A DNA stretch of 64,000 nt from Lutimaribacter_A marinistellae (GCF_042648365.1 NZ_JBHRXI010000006.1:62001-126000), one strand, 5' to 3'. Positions 7,665 through 16,588 are shown, counted from the first letter of the stretch. Notes: a model not told the origin generated them from the letters alone. Numbers and translations: made by a program.

Positions 7665-8747
7665 TCAGGCCATTCGCGTGGCAGGCAGGGCGATGGCTGC
7701 GTCCGCCGAGAACCCGATCTGCACATCCGCGTTTCGTTGCAGGTGCGAAATGTCCTGGTTGTTCGTCATGTGCACGACGAAGCGGCTGCCGCAGGTTCCG
7801 CGAGCGAAGAGGTTGATATAGCTGCCTTCGAGGTCCAGGCGCTCGACCCTTGTGGATACGAGGTTTTCCGGAGCGGCATCGGGCCGGGCCACGTGGCACC
7901 GTTCGGGGCGGACGAAGAGCATCGCCTTGTCGCCGATGGACAGGTTGCGGTCGTTGCGCGCGCGCAATGTGCCCATCGACGTGTCGAGAACCGCGTGGCC
8001 GTTTCTGACATCGACGACATGGCCCGCGAGGGGGTTGTTCTCGCCCACGAATGTGGCGACGAAGGCGGTTGCGGGATTGGCGTAGATCTCGGCCGGTGTG
8101 GCCACCTGCTCCAGCCCGCCCTGGCTCATCACCGCGACGCGGTCGGACATTGTCAGCGCCTCGCCCTGGTCGTGGGTGATGTAGATGAAGGTCACGCCGG
8201 TACGTTGCTGAATGGCGCGCAGTTCGGCCCGCATGTGCTGTCGCAGCTTGAGGTCCAGTGCCGAAAGCGGCTCGTCCAGCAGCAGCACCGCGGGTTCCAC
8301 GGCCAGCGCGCGGGCAATGGCGACGCGCTGCTTCTGTCCGCCCGACAGTTCGCTGACCATCTTGTCGCCCTGTCCGGGCAGGGCGATCATGTCCAGCAGC
8401 TCGTCCGCGCGGCGGCGCTGGTCCTTTTTCGACAGGCCGCGCACCCGAAGACCATAGGCGATGTTTTCCCACACGCTCATCAGCGGGAACAGGGCGAGAT
8501 TCTGAAAGATGAGCGATGTCGGACGGTCATTCGGGCCGATCCCCGCCATATCGCGGCCACCGATGCGGATCACACCTTCGGTGGGGTCGTTGAACCCCGA
8601 GATCATCCGCAGAATGGTTGTCTTGCCGCATCCCGAGGGGCCCAGGAACGAGAAGAACTCTCCAGCCTCGATTTCGAGAGTGGCGTTTCGCACGGCCGTG
8701 AAGTCGCCGAAGCGCAGCGTGACATTGTCCAGTTCTATGTTTTTCAT
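7665..8747 (-). CDS. ABC transporter ATP-binding protein, PotA-like
   Basis: A 360-residue ATPase. Walker A GPSGCGKTT, signature LSGGQKQRVAIARAL, Walker B VLLLDEP and the switch His (THD) are all intact; the last ~120 residues form the TOBE-type regulatory domain of the PotA/MalK/FbpC group. The frame continues 20 codons upstream, but the ATG at 8747 (MKNIELDNV) starts the domain. It follows the binding-protein gene with a stem-loop in between (8781-8810). It powers the two permeases encoded next. Confidence 0.94.
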   Translation of the reverse strand: MKNIELDNVTLRFGDFTAVRNATLEIEAGEFFSFLGPSGCGKTTILRMISGFNDPTEGVIRIGGRDMAGIGPNDRPTSLIFQNLALFPLMSVWENIAYGLRVRGLSKKDQRRRADELLDMIALPGQGDKMVSELSGGQKQRVAIARALAVEPAVLLLDEPLSALDLKLRQHMRAELRAIQQRTGVTFIYITHDQGEALTMSDRVAVMSQGGLEQVATPAEIYANPATAFVATFVGENNPLAGHVVDVRNGHAVLDTSMGTLRARNDRNLSIGDKAMLFVRPERCHVARPDAAPENLVSTRVERLDLEGSYINLFARGTCGSRFVVHMTNNQDISHLQRNADVQIGFSADAAIALPATRMA

Positions 8748-8780
8748 CGACGCGTTCCCGAGGTGTCGGTGGCGGTAGGC

Positions 8781-8810
8781 GCCATGCCCCGCCCGGTGGC
8801 AGGGCATGGC
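8781..8810 (-). terminator. Stem-loop after binding-protein gene (no U-tract)
   Basis: Perfect 9-bp inverted repeat (GCCATGCCC / GGGCATGGC, 12-nt loop) in the 69-bp gap between the binding-protein and ATPase genes. There is no T-run after it on the minus strand, so it is more likely an mRNA-stabilising or partial-termination hairpin than a strong terminator. Confidence 0.6.
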
Positions 8811-8816
8811 AACGGG

Positions 8817-9977
8817 TCAGGCGGTTTCCCAGCGGGTGATGTATTCGCTGCGCAGTTTCGAGAACCAGCCGGCCTCGGGTTTCCACCACCACAGGTTGGC
8901 GATGGCCTCGCCATTGGGGCCGTAGATCATCTTGAACCGTTCCTGCGCCGCTGCATCGAGCGCTGCCTCGGCACCGATCGCGGAGGAGTTGTAGCCCGAA
9001 TGCACGGCGTGCATTCCGCCCCCCTGCGCCGAGGTCAGGAAGTTGATCAGCTCATAGGCCTGATCGACATTGACCGCACCCGAAGGGATGCACAGGCCGT
9101 CCATCCAGGTAAGCGCGCCCTCTTTCGGCGAGACATACCGGATCTTGCCGTCGGTTTCCTTCCACATGTTGATCGCGGTGCCGTCCCAGGACTGGCCGAC
9201 CACGCACCCATCGGCGGTGAAGGCGCCGGTCAGGTCGGCGGCGGTCTTCCAGAACACCTTGATGTTGGGCTTGTGGTCCATGCCGAATTCGAGCGCCTTG
9301 GAGAAAACCTCGTGGGCGACCGCCTCGTCCTGGTAGGCATCGTCGAGCATCTTGCCGGTGCCGTCGATCATCAGCGCGATGGAGGTCAGGCCCGACCGCG
9401 GACGGATGGCCATCTTGCCGGCATACTCGCCCTTCCACTGGTCGTTCCAGGAGGCTGTCTCCCAGGTGAGGTCCAGCTCTTCGCTGTTGAAGGCCAGCCC
9501 TTCGGTACCCCAGTTGAATGGAACGCCATAGCGTGCGCCACGCTGCGACGCGCCGAGGTCGAGCGATTTTTCATAGATCGACGGATTGATCTGACCGGCG
9601 GTGAGACGGGTTTCGTCGATCGGTTGCAGCAGTTCGTTGCCATCCTCGGCGCCGGCGTCGTACCACGATTGCAGCGACGAGATCGACGGCAGGACGATAT
9701 CGAAACCTTCGCCCTTGGAGGCGCGGAGCTTGTTGAGCACTTCGTTGTTGGTGCCGAAGGTGGACAGGTTGACCTTGATGCCCGACGCGGCCTCGAAGGT
9801 TTGCATCATGTCTTCCGAGATGTAGGCGTCCCAGGAATAGACGTTGACCTCGCCCGAGGCCGCGAAGGCCTTGCTGACGATGGCGGGCGAGGCCATTGCG
9901 GCACTGGCCGCGCCAAGTGTTTTCAGGGCATCGCGGCGGGTAAAGGCCCTGGCGATGGATTGTGCGGATTTACGCAT
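8817..9977 (-). CDS. ABC transporter periplasmic solute-binding protein, PotD/F-like (Tat-exported)
   Basis: A 386-residue binding protein of the spermidine/putrescine-iron superfamily. The N-terminus has a twin-arginine signal (TRRDALKTLG, then a weakly hydrophobic stretch ending AFAAS near residue 40), so it is exported folded by the Tat route, unlike the Sec-type binding protein of the second system at 12686. The mature part begins EVNVYSWDAY as in PotD/PotF. First gene of the transporter operon; phosphoesterase and phosphatase genes lie upstream on the same strand, which hints that the solute may be an organophosphate rather than a polyamine. Confidence 0.92.
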   Translation of the reverse strand: MRKSAQSIARAFTRRDALKTLGAASAAMASPAIVSKAFAASGEVNVYSWDAYISEDMMQTFEAASGIKVNLSTFGTNNEVLNKLRASKGEGFDIVLPSISSLQSWYDAGAEDGNELLQPIDETRLTAGQINPSIYEKSLDLGASQRGARYGVPFNWGTEGLAFNSEELDLTWETASWNDQWKGEYAGKMAIRPRSGLTSIALMIDGTGKMLDDAYQDEAVAHEVFSKALEFGMDHKPNIKVFWKTAADLTGAFTADGCVVGQSWDGTAINMWKETDGKIRYVSPKEGALTWMDGLCIPSGAVNVDQAYELINFLTSAQGGGMHAVHSGYNSSAIGAEAALDAAAQERFKMIYGPNGEAIANLWWWKPEAGWFSKLRSEYITRWETA

Positions 9978-10055
9978 GTCTTGCTCCTTGGGGGATTTTA
10001 TGGAGAGTGGTGAAAAGGTGAGAGGGAAAGGCGGCGCGAGACCGGGGATACGGCG

Positions 10056-10859
10056 TCATTCCTCGGGCCCGCCCATCGACTGGCGCATCGCGGTGCTGTC
10101 GAAATCGTGGTAATGGATGCAGGTCATGTCGCCAGTGACGGTGACGACCGCGTATTGCGGCTCTTCGAAGATCCCGCCAACCTCGTTGGCAGTTTCGAAA
10201 TCCAGCGCGCATTGCAGCATCATCGAGCGATGGCTGGAAAACGGGATGCCGTTCCACGTGCCGCTCATCGGGCGGTGAAAATGGCCGAAGAACATGTGCC
10301 GGACATTGCCATGACCGACGGCAAGACGGGCGATCGCCGCAGCATCGTTGCGGTTCATCCCGATCCGGTCCATCGCAGGCATCCCGGTTTCGAAGGGGGG
10401 ATGGTGCATGAACAGCCACACTGGCCGATCGCGATGGTCTCGCAGTACGCGCGCCAGCCAGTCCTGCCGAGCCGCGCAGTAGGCCCCTGAATGGGTGTCA
10501 TCGGTCTTGGTATCCATCAGGACGAAGATGCCTGCCCCGGTCGGGACGGCCTGCTGGACAAAGCCGTGTTCGTCCGCCGAAAGCTCGGACAGGCCATCGA
10601 GGGCGGGGCCGCGCTGATCGTGGTTGCCGATCAGCATCAGCTTGCGCAGCTTCAGCCGGTCGAGGATGTCGCGCGCGGCCGCGTATTCCGGGACGGTCCC
10701 GTTATGCGTCAGGTCGCCGGTGATCAGGCACAGATCCGCGTCGGCATGATTGCGGTTGAGATCATCGATGCATCGATCCAGCGTCAGGTTCGGCGACTGG
10801 CCGAACAGGGACGCGCCGGGTTCGGTCACGTGAATATCCGTGAGGTGAATGAATTTCAT
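10056..10859 (-). CDS. Metallophosphoesterase (CpdA/GpdQ-type class III phosphodiesterase)
   Basis: A 267-residue cytosolic enzyme with the full binuclear-metal motif set: DxH in TDIHV (about 8-10), GDLTHN, GNHD, the HH pair in MHHPPFE, and GHFH near the C-terminus. This family hydrolyses phosphodiesters such as cyclic nucleotides or glycerophosphodiesters. The reading frame is open for 23 more codons upstream, but the ATG at 10859 starts the domain and lies one base past the stop of the HAD gene. It is the second gene of a HAD-phosphodiesterase-transporter series, consistent with cleaving an imported diester. Substrate not decidable here. Confidence 0.9.
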   Translation of the reverse strand: MKFIHLTDIHVTEPGASLFGQSPNLTLDRCIDDLNRNHADADLCLITGDLTHNGTVPEYAAARDILDRLKLRKLMLIGNHDQRGPALDGLSELSADEHGFVQQAVPTGAGIFVLMDTKTDDTHSGAYCAARQDWLARVLRDHRDRPVWLFMHHPPFETGMPAMDRIGMNRNDAAAIARLAVGHGNVRHMFFGHFHRPMSGTWNGIPFSSHRSMMLQCALDFETANEVGGIFEEPQYAVVTVTGDMTCIHYHDFDSTAMRQSMGGPEE

Positions 10860-10860
10860 G

Positions 10861-11469
10861 TCAGGCTGCCCCAAGCTCGGAGATGGTCGAGAGCAGATCG
10901 GCGGGAGCGGAAACGATCCGGTCCGCACCGGTCAGCATGTGTCGCGGCTGCCAGCCCCAGGTGACGGCGATACAGGGCAAGTCCGCCGCGTGAGCCGCGC
11001 GAATGTCGCTGATCGCGTCGCCCACCATCACGGTGGGACGGGTTTCAGCATGGTCGGCGAGCCGTTTCAGCACCTCGGCCTTGGACAGCCCGGCATCGCC
11101 GCCGATGACATGGTCGAAACAGGCGGCCAGATCGTGGGCGTCGAGAAAGCGCCGCAGGACCTTGCCATGGGTGGCGCTGATGATGGCCAGCGGCGCCGTT
11201 TCGGCCAGCGCGTGCAGGGCATCGCCCATACCGGGTATCAGGGTCGATACTTGCGGCTGGCTGGCCACGTAATCGGACACGTCGCGGGCAAAGACCGCAG
11301 GGTCCAGCCCGCGTTGCGTTGCGATGGCTTCGAAGGTCAGCGGATCCAGCGTGGCAAAGGGGTCAGCGTCGCCAAGGGCACCGCCCCGCACCTGGCAGGC
11401 GTGCTCGCATGCCGCAAGGCAGACCGCGCGGGAATCAGCGATAACCCCATCAAAATCAAAGCAGTACAA
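10861..11469 (-). CDS. HAD-superfamily phosphatase
   Basis: A 202-residue HAD hydrolase. Motif I is FDFDGV (the first Asp, residue 5, is the predicted nucleophile and Asp7 the acid/base), motif II is IISAT, motif III the Lys in LSKAEVL and motif IV GDAISD. A helical cap of about 70 residues follows motif I, as in phosphoglycolate-phosphatase-like (C1) members. It is the first gene of a minus-strand series with a phosphodiesterase and an ABC importer and would take the phosphate off a monoester product. Divergent from a LysR gene across 111 bp. Confidence 0.9.
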   Translation of the reverse strand: MYCFDFDGVIADSRAVCLAACEHACQVRGGALGDADPFATLDPLTFEAIATQRGLDPAVFARDVSDYVASQPQVSTLIPGMGDALHALAETAPLAIISATHGKVLRRFLDAHDLAACFDHVIGGDAGLSKAEVLKRLADHAETRPTVMVGDAISDIRAAHAADLPCIAVTWGWQPRHMLTGADRIVSAPADLLSTISELGAA

Positions 11470-11531
11470 GGTGGCCTCCGGTCTTTATTCGGGCGGAGAC
11501 CTAACGATTCGTGATGACCCATTTGCGACAA

Positions 11532-11550
11532 CTTTAGGAAACCCTTAAAG
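11532..11550. promoter_or_regulatory. Imperfect dyad, possible LysR binding site
   Basis: CTTTAGGAAACCCTTAAAG lies between the divergent HAD and LysR genes. The outer five base pairs and one inner pair are symmetric and it has the T-N11-A character of LysR-type sites. Short and imperfect, so it may be chance. Confidence 0.3.
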
Positions 11551-11580
11551 AGCATCCTAAACATTGGAGAGGATGGTTCG

Positions 11581-12459
11581 ATGCCGATCTCTACAACACG
11601 CCTGCGCGCGTTCATCCATGTCTACGAGGCGGAGACCTTTAGCGGAGCGGCCCATGCCATTGGAAACTCCGTGCCGTCGATCACCCAGCTGATCCGCGCG
11701 CTGGAAGAGGAATACGGCGTTACGCTCTTCGTGAAATCGGGGCGTCGCCTGATCCCTACCCCTGCGGCGGACCAGCTTTACCCTGTTGCCTTTGAGCTGC
11801 GGGAAGCGGAAGCAAGGGCCGAGAAGGTCCTTCAAGCTTCGCGCCTTAAGGAGTCCGGCACCCTGCGCGTCGGAATCGGCAACGCCTATCCGGGCATGGC
11901 GATCATCCGCAAGTTCAGCAGGGACATGCCCTCGGTCACGATCAACGTGGAAAACGGCAACTGGGACCGTATCATGGACCTGTTCAAGGCCGACCAGATC
12001 GATGTCGGGATCCTGCCCGGCGTGCGCGAAAGCAAAGCCCTGAAAACCGTGGTCTGTTTCGAGCAGCGCGTCGTTGCCGTGGTCCCGCATTCCCATCCCT
12101 ACAACGACATGGGCCGGATCGCGATTTCCGATCTGAAAGATCAGCCACTGATCTTTCGGTCCTCGGGGTCATCGACCCAGCACCGGGTCGATACGGCGCT
12201 GAATGCCGCGGGCCTGCGCCCGAGACCGGTGGTCGTCTGCGATTCCCGGGATGGGGTGCTGGAGGCCGTGTCCAACGAGCTGGGAATCGGATTCATCTGG
12301 GAACACAGCTCATTCCGGGCCGATGATCTGCTGCGGCTGGAAGTGGAGGAGCTGAAGGGAAAGGTGCAGGAGCACGCGTTTGCAGCCAGAAGCAACGACA
12401 ATGCGCTGGTCCGGGCCTTTCTGGATGTGTGCGCCTCGAGAAGGTTTCATGTCGCATGA
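11581..12459 (+). CDS. LysR-family transcriptional regulator
   Basis: A 292-residue regulator: HTH domain at about 5-62 (SGAAHAIGNSVPSITQLIRALEE region) and a LysR substrate domain from about 92. It reads away from the HAD-phosphodiesterase-transporter genes with a shared 111-bp control region, the classic LysR arrangement, so it most likely regulates those genes. It also precedes a second Pot-type transporter (12686-16588) in the same direction and could act on both. GAGAGGA lies shortly before the ATG. Confidence 0.92.
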   Translation: MPISTTRLRAFIHVYEAETFSGAAHAIGNSVPSITQLIRALEEEYGVTLFVKSGRRLIPTPAADQLYPVAFELREAEARAEKVLQASRLKESGTLRVGIGNAYPGMAIIRKFSRDMPSVTINVENGNWDRIMDLFKADQIDVGILPGVRESKALKTVVCFEQRVVAVVPHSHPYNDMGRIAISDLKDQPLIFRSSGSSTQHRVDTALNAAGLRPRPVVVCDSRDGVLEAVSNELGIGFIWEHSSFRADDLLRLEVEELKGKVQEHAFAARSNDNALVRAFLDVCASRRFHVA

Positions 12460-12600
12460 GGTGAGCGGGTTCCTGGCGGGAGAGCCTGCCGGGTTTTGTC
12501 GGCCTGAACGAGGTATGTCCCGCGTGCGGCGCCCTTGGGGATGGCTATTTTGCCCGACTGTCACGCCAGTTTCGCAATTCCGGCTCACAAGGGGGCGTTT

Positions 12601-12638
12601 CGCGTTGAAACAAAAATTTGACCATTTGGTTCAACGCG
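12601..12638. promoter_or_regulatory. 9-bp inverted repeat, candidate operator of the second Pot-type operon
   Basis: Perfect arms CGCGTTGAA and TTCAACGCG separated by 20 bases, ending 47 bp before the binding-protein start at 12686. The AT-rich spacer makes a DNA-binding site more likely than an RNA hairpin. The regulator is unknown; the LysR at 11581 is the nearest candidate. Confidence 0.5.
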
Positions 12639-12685
12639 CGCATTCTGATCGGGAAATAAGAGAAGACATCAGAGAGGACACCCCA

Positions 12686-13747
12686 ATGACCAGAACCATT
12701 TTGCTGGCCAGCACCGTGCTGGCGGGCCTTGCGTCCGTTGCACAGGCCGACACGCTGCGCCTGTTGACCTGGGGCGGCTACGCACCCGATGACGTCGTGG
12801 CGATGTTCGAGGAACAGACCGGACACACTGTCGAGGTGACGAAGTCGAACAACGAAGAAATGATCGCCAAGCTGCGCGCCACCGGTGGCGGCGGTTTCGA
12901 CCTTGCGCAGCCCTCGCAGGACCGCGTGATGGGCCCGCAGATGGAATTCGGCATCTACAAACCGATGGACGTCTCGAAGCTGAACCAGGACCTGTTCATC
13001 CCGTCGATGCTGAAGGCGACGATGGAAAACACGACCGTCAACGGTGACGTCTATGGTGTGCCGCATGTCTGGGGTACATCCGGCCTTGTGATGAACACCG
13101 CCGAGGCGGGCGAGGTGGTGAAGGATTACACCGACCTGTGCGATCCTGCCGTTTCGGGCAAGGTCTCCTATCGTCTCAAGCGCCCGACGCTGATCGGCTT
13201 TGCCTTTGCGATGGGCGAGGACCCGTTCGCCGCCTATGGCGACGAGGCGAAGTACAAGGAGATCATGGAAAAGGTCGAGGCCAAGCTGATCGAGTGCAAG
13301 CCCAACGTCAAAACCTATTGGGGTGGCGGCGACGAGCTGATGAACCTCGTGCGTTCGGGCGAAGTGACTGCATCGATGGCGTGGGATACCGGCGGCTGGA
13401 AGCTGAACACCGACAATGCCGACATCACCTTCGTGGCCCCGGCATCGGGTGCGCTGGGCTGGATCGACACGTTCGTGCTGCCGGCCAAGGGTCAGGCGGA
13501 CGATGTCGCCTATGAGTGGATCAATTTTGTCATGCAGCCCGAGATCGCGGCCAAGATCACCGCGGCGGCCGGCAACTTCACCGCGTCCGCCGGGGCGGAC
13601 GAATTCGCCGAGGACAGCCTGAAGGCCAAGTACCAGGCGAGCTTCCCTCAGGAGGCCATCGACAACATCAAGTGGTATCCGCCGGTTCCCGCCGGTCTGG
13701 AAGCCATCGAGGGCGAAGTTCTGGACCGCGTTCAGGCCGCAAACTGA
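12686..13747 (+). CDS. ABC transporter solute-binding protein, PotD-like (Sec-exported)
   Basis: A 353-residue periplasmic binding protein. The frame is open much further upstream, but ATG 12686 follows an AGAGAGGA site and begins a typical Sec signal (MTRTILLASTVLAGLASVAQA, cleavage near residue 21-22). The mature protein starts DTLRLLTWGGYAPDD and ends with the usual C-terminal domain of the polyamine/2-aminoethylphosphonate-type binding proteins. First gene of the second Pot-type system; an intrinsic terminator follows it. Ligand not predictable from sequence. Confidence 0.92.
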   Translation: MTRTILLASTVLAGLASVAQADTLRLLTWGGYAPDDVVAMFEEQTGHTVEVTKSNNEEMIAKLRATGGGGFDLAQPSQDRVMGPQMEFGIYKPMDVSKLNQDLFIPSMLKATMENTTVNGDVYGVPHVWGTSGLVMNTAEAGEVVKDYTDLCDPAVSGKVSYRLKRPTLIGFAFAMGEDPFAAYGDEAKYKEIMEKVEAKLIECKPNVKTYWGGGDELMNLVRSGEVTASMAWDTGGWKLNTDNADITFVAPASGALGWIDTFVLPAKGQADDVAYEWINFVMQPEIAAKITAAAGNFTASAGADEFAEDSLKAKYQASFPQEAIDNIKWYPPVPAGLEAIEGEVLDRVQAAN

Positions 13748-13753
13748 CCAACC

Positions 13754-13786
13754 GGGCGGCACCTGTGCCGGGTGCCGCCCCTTTTT
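13754..13786 (+). terminator. Intrinsic terminator between binding-protein and ATPase genes
   Basis: Perfect 10-bp GC stem (GGGCGGCACC / GGTGCCGCCC), 7-nt loop, then CTTTTT. It lies inside the operon, 6 bp after the binding-protein stop, so partial read-through would set the ratio of binding protein to membrane complex. Confidence 0.85.
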
Positions 13787-13797
13787 ACGGACTCCCC

Positions 13798-14883
13798 ATG
13801 ACCCCTGATCTGGAATGCGTCGATCTCGTCAAGCGGTTCGGCGAAACGACGGCTGTCGACACCGTCTCCTTCTCGGTGCCGCCGGGCAGCTTCTTTTCTA
13901 TCCTCGGGCCTTCGGGCTGCGGCAAGACCACGATCATGCGGATGATCGCGGGTTTTCTCAACCCGTCATCCGGTGACATCCGGATCAAGGGCGGTTCGGT
14001 GCTGGACACGCCGCCGAACAAGCGCCCGGTGAACATGGTGTTCCAGCACCTTGCGCTGTTTCCCATGATGAGCATCGCCGACAATATCGGCTATGGGCTG
14101 CGTCGGCGCGGTATGGCCAAGGCCGAGATCGCGCGCAAGGTCGACGAGGCGCTGGAGCGCATCGGCCTGCCGGGGATCGGCGGGCGCAAGGTTGACGAGC
14201 TGTCCGGCGGGCAGAAGCAGCGCGTGGCCATCGCCCGCTGCATGGTGCTGGAGCCGGACGTGCTGTTGCTGGATGAACCGCTGGGCGCGCTGGACCTGAA
14301 GCTGCGCGAACACATGAAGGTCGAGCTGAAGGCGCTGCAGGCGGCGTTCGACACCACGTTCGTCTACATCACGCATGACCAGTCCGAGGCGCTTGTCATG
14401 TCCGACCAGATCGCCGTGATGAACGCAGGCCGGTTCGAGCAGGTCGGTACCGGGCAGGACCTGTATTACCGTCCCGAGACGCCCTTTGTCGCCGGGTTCA
14501 TCGGCGAGGCGAACCGCTGGAAGGGGCGCATCGAACGGATCGAGGGCGACGCGGTTCAGCTGCGCACCGATACCGGGCTTGCCATGCGTGCCACGGGTGC
14601 GGGCCTGTCCGAGGGCAGCGCGGCCGAGATCTTTGTCCGTCCGGAGGCGATCCGCCTTGCCGGCAGTGCCGAGGCGCTGTCGGGATTCGACAACAGCCTT
14701 GAGGGGACGGTGACCAGCATCCTGTTCAACGGTGCGGCCAGCCGTGTGCTGGTTCAGGACGGCGTGGGCGAGACGCTGGAGGTCACCCTGCCCCAGTCGG
14801 GCGAATTCGCATCCCTGAAACGCGGCGATACGGTGCATGTCGGCTGGGGCGCGGGACAGGCCACCTGTTTCGGGGCGGCGTGA
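13798..14883 (+). CDS. ABC transporter ATP-binding protein, PotA-like
   Basis: A 361-residue ATPase with Walker A GPSGCGKTT, signature LSGGQKQRVAIARCM, Walker B VLLLDEP and a C-terminal TOBE domain. The ATG at 13798 is chosen because the domain starts there and the upstream part of the open frame runs through the terminator and the preceding gene. Its stop overlaps the next start (TGATG). Energises the permeases at 14883 and 15737. Confidence 0.94.
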   Translation: MTPDLECVDLVKRFGETTAVDTVSFSVPPGSFFSILGPSGCGKTTIMRMIAGFLNPSSGDIRIKGGSVLDTPPNKRPVNMVFQHLALFPMMSIADNIGYGLRRRGMAKAEIARKVDEALERIGLPGIGGRKVDELSGGQKQRVAIARCMVLEPDVLLLDEPLGALDLKLREHMKVELKALQAAFDTTFVYITHDQSEALVMSDQIAVMNAGRFEQVGTGQDLYYRPETPFVAGFIGEANRWKGRIERIEGDAVQLRTDTGLAMRATGAGLSEGSAAEIFVRPEAIRLAGSAEALSGFDNSLEGTVTSILFNGAASRVLVQDGVGETLEVTLPQSGEFASLKRGDTVHVGWGAGQATCFGAA

Positions 14884-15740
14884 TGCGCAACCAGTCCCGC
14901 ATCGCGTTTTTCCTGCTGCTGACACCGCTGGTTTTGTGGCTGGGCCTGCTGATCATCATTCCGCATATCGACATGGCGCTGATCAGCTTGCGCGAGCGCG
15001 TCAGTTTTGGCGTCTATGAGCCGAGCCTGCTGCAATACGAAAAGGCCCTGACCGAGCCGCTGTACCTGCGGACGTTCTGGCGTACGGCGGTGATGTCGGT
15101 GCTGGCCACCGCGATCACCTTGCTGATCGCGTTTCCGGTGGCCTATTACATCGCCAAGATGGCCAAGGGGCGGTTGCAGCAGGTCCTTTTCATGCTGTGC
15201 CTGATCCCGTTCTACGTGTCGGAACTGGTCCGCACCTTTGGCTGGATGATCCTGCTGCGCGAAACCGGCCTTGTTTCGAACCTGCTGCAATGGGTGGGTC
15301 TGGCGGATCAGCCGGTGGAACTGCTGTACACGGATGCCACCATGATGGTCGGCCTCGTCTACACATCGATGCTGTTCATGGTGGTGCCGCTGGTCACGAC
15401 GCTGGAAAGCCTTGACGACAGCGTGGTCGAAGCGGGCTATGACCTTGGCGGTACCGGCCTGTCAGTGCTGCGCGAGATCATCATCCCGCATGCCATGCCC
15501 GGCATCGTATCGGGCTGTATCGTCGTTTTCATGCTGTCGCTCGGCAATTACCTGACGCCGACGATGCTGGGCGGCAAGGACAGCCTGTGGTTCACCGAGA
15601 TGATCTACAACCAGTTCATCGTCCGCTCCAACTGGGAGCTTGGGGCTGCCTTCGGCTTCATGCTGCTGGTGCTGTCCTCGGTGATCGTGTGGGGGATGCT
15701 GCGGGTGACGGGCCGGACGCTGAAGGAGACGATGGGATGA
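14883..15740 (+). CDS. ABC transporter permease, PotB-like
   Basis: A 285-residue inner-membrane permease of normal PotB length with six hydrophobic helices and the EAA loop VEAGYDLGGTGLSVLREI. It lacks the long periplasmic insertion seen in the corresponding permease of the first system (6483-7655). Overlaps the ATPase stop (TGATG) and the next permease start (ATGA), so the three are translationally coupled. Confidence 0.93.
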   Translation: MRNQSRIAFFLLLTPLVLWLGLLIIIPHIDMALISLRERVSFGVYEPSLLQYEKALTEPLYLRTFWRTAVMSVLATAITLLIAFPVAYYIAKMAKGRLQQVLFMLCLIPFYVSELVRTFGWMILLRETGLVSNLLQWVGLADQPVELLYTDATMMVGLVYTSMLFMVVPLVTTLESLDDSVVEAGYDLGGTGLSVLREIIIPHAMPGIVSGCIVVFMLSLGNYLTPTMLGGKDSLWFTEMIYNQFIVRSNWELGAAFGFMLLVLSSVIVWGMLRVTGRTLKETMG

Positions 15741-16588
15741 TCCCGACGATACCGTCCTCGCGCACATTTCGCATCGCATATGGCGGCTATGTCGCGCTGT
15801 TCTTTATCTATCTCGCCCTGCCGCTGACGGTTGTGGCGGTCTTTGCCTTCAATGACAGCCAGTTCCCCTCGCTGCCGTGGGAGGGGTTCACGTGGAACTG
15901 GTTCTTTGGCGATGAGCGCCCGCAGATCGGCGTGTTTCACGAACGCGGCATCCTGCGCGCTGTCGGCACCTCGGCCTTTGTGGCGGCCTGCGTATCGGTG
16001 CTGTCGGTTTTTGTGGGCACCACGAATGCCTTTCTTTTCAACCGCTACGAGTTTCGCGGCAAGGGGCTGCTTTACGTGCTGATGCTGTTGCCGCTGGTGA
16101 TCCCCGGCATCGTTCTGGGCATCTCGATCCTCGTGTTCTCATCCACGCTGGCCAACGGGTTGTGGTCCGTCGCGCAGTTGGATGTTCAGGCTTTGCGCCC
16201 CGGTCTCCTTCTGGTGATTCTCGGGCAGTTCAGTTTCATCACCACCATCGCGACGCTGGTCATCTCGGCCCGGTTGCAGAAATTCGATCGCACGCTCGAG
16301 GAGGCGGCGCTGAATCTCGGGGCCGACCGGCTGACGGCGGTGCGCACGATCACGTTGCCATTTCTCGCCCCGGCGATCATCGGTGCGGTGGTGGTGGCGT
16401 TTCTGATGAGTTTCGAGAATTTCAACACCACGCTGATGCTGGTCGGCTCGGACGCGCCGCTGACCATCGCGATGTTCGACCGCCTCAAGGAAGGCTCGAC
16501 ACCGCTCCTGAACGCCGTTTCGCTGCTGCTGATGCTGGGGTCGTCGCTGCTGGCGCTGCTGGTGATCCTGTTCCAGCGCCGCCCTTGA
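15737..16588 (+). CDS. ABC transporter permease, PotC-like
   Basis: A 283-residue permease with six hydrophobic helices and EAA loop EEAALNLGADRLTAVRTI. ATG 15737 overlaps the previous stop by ATGA and is preferred over the longer open frame that starts inside the upstream gene. Last gene of the second Pot-type operon; a 12-bp inverted repeat follows at 16645. Confidence 0.93.
   Translation: MIPTIPSSRTFRIAYGGYVALFFIYLALPLTVVAVFAFNDSQFPSLPWEGFTWNWFFGDERPQIGVFHERGILRAVGTSAFVAACVSVLSVFVGTTNAFLFNRYEFRGKGLLYVLMLLPLVIPGIVLGISILVFSSTLANGLWSVAQLDVQALRPGLLLVILGQFSFITTIATLVISARLQKFDRTLEEAALNLGADRLTAVRTITLPFLAPAIIGAVVVAFLMSFENFNTTLMLVGSDAPLTIAMFDRLKEGSTPLLNAVSLLLMLGSSLLALLVILFQRRP

Noticed and set aside
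7737..10013. A 2.3-kb open frame on the plus strand across the first Pot-type transporter.
   Set aside because: It is antisense to three well-supported genes; the translated sequence is His/Arg/Gly-rich without domains, a codon-bias shadow common in high-GC DNA.
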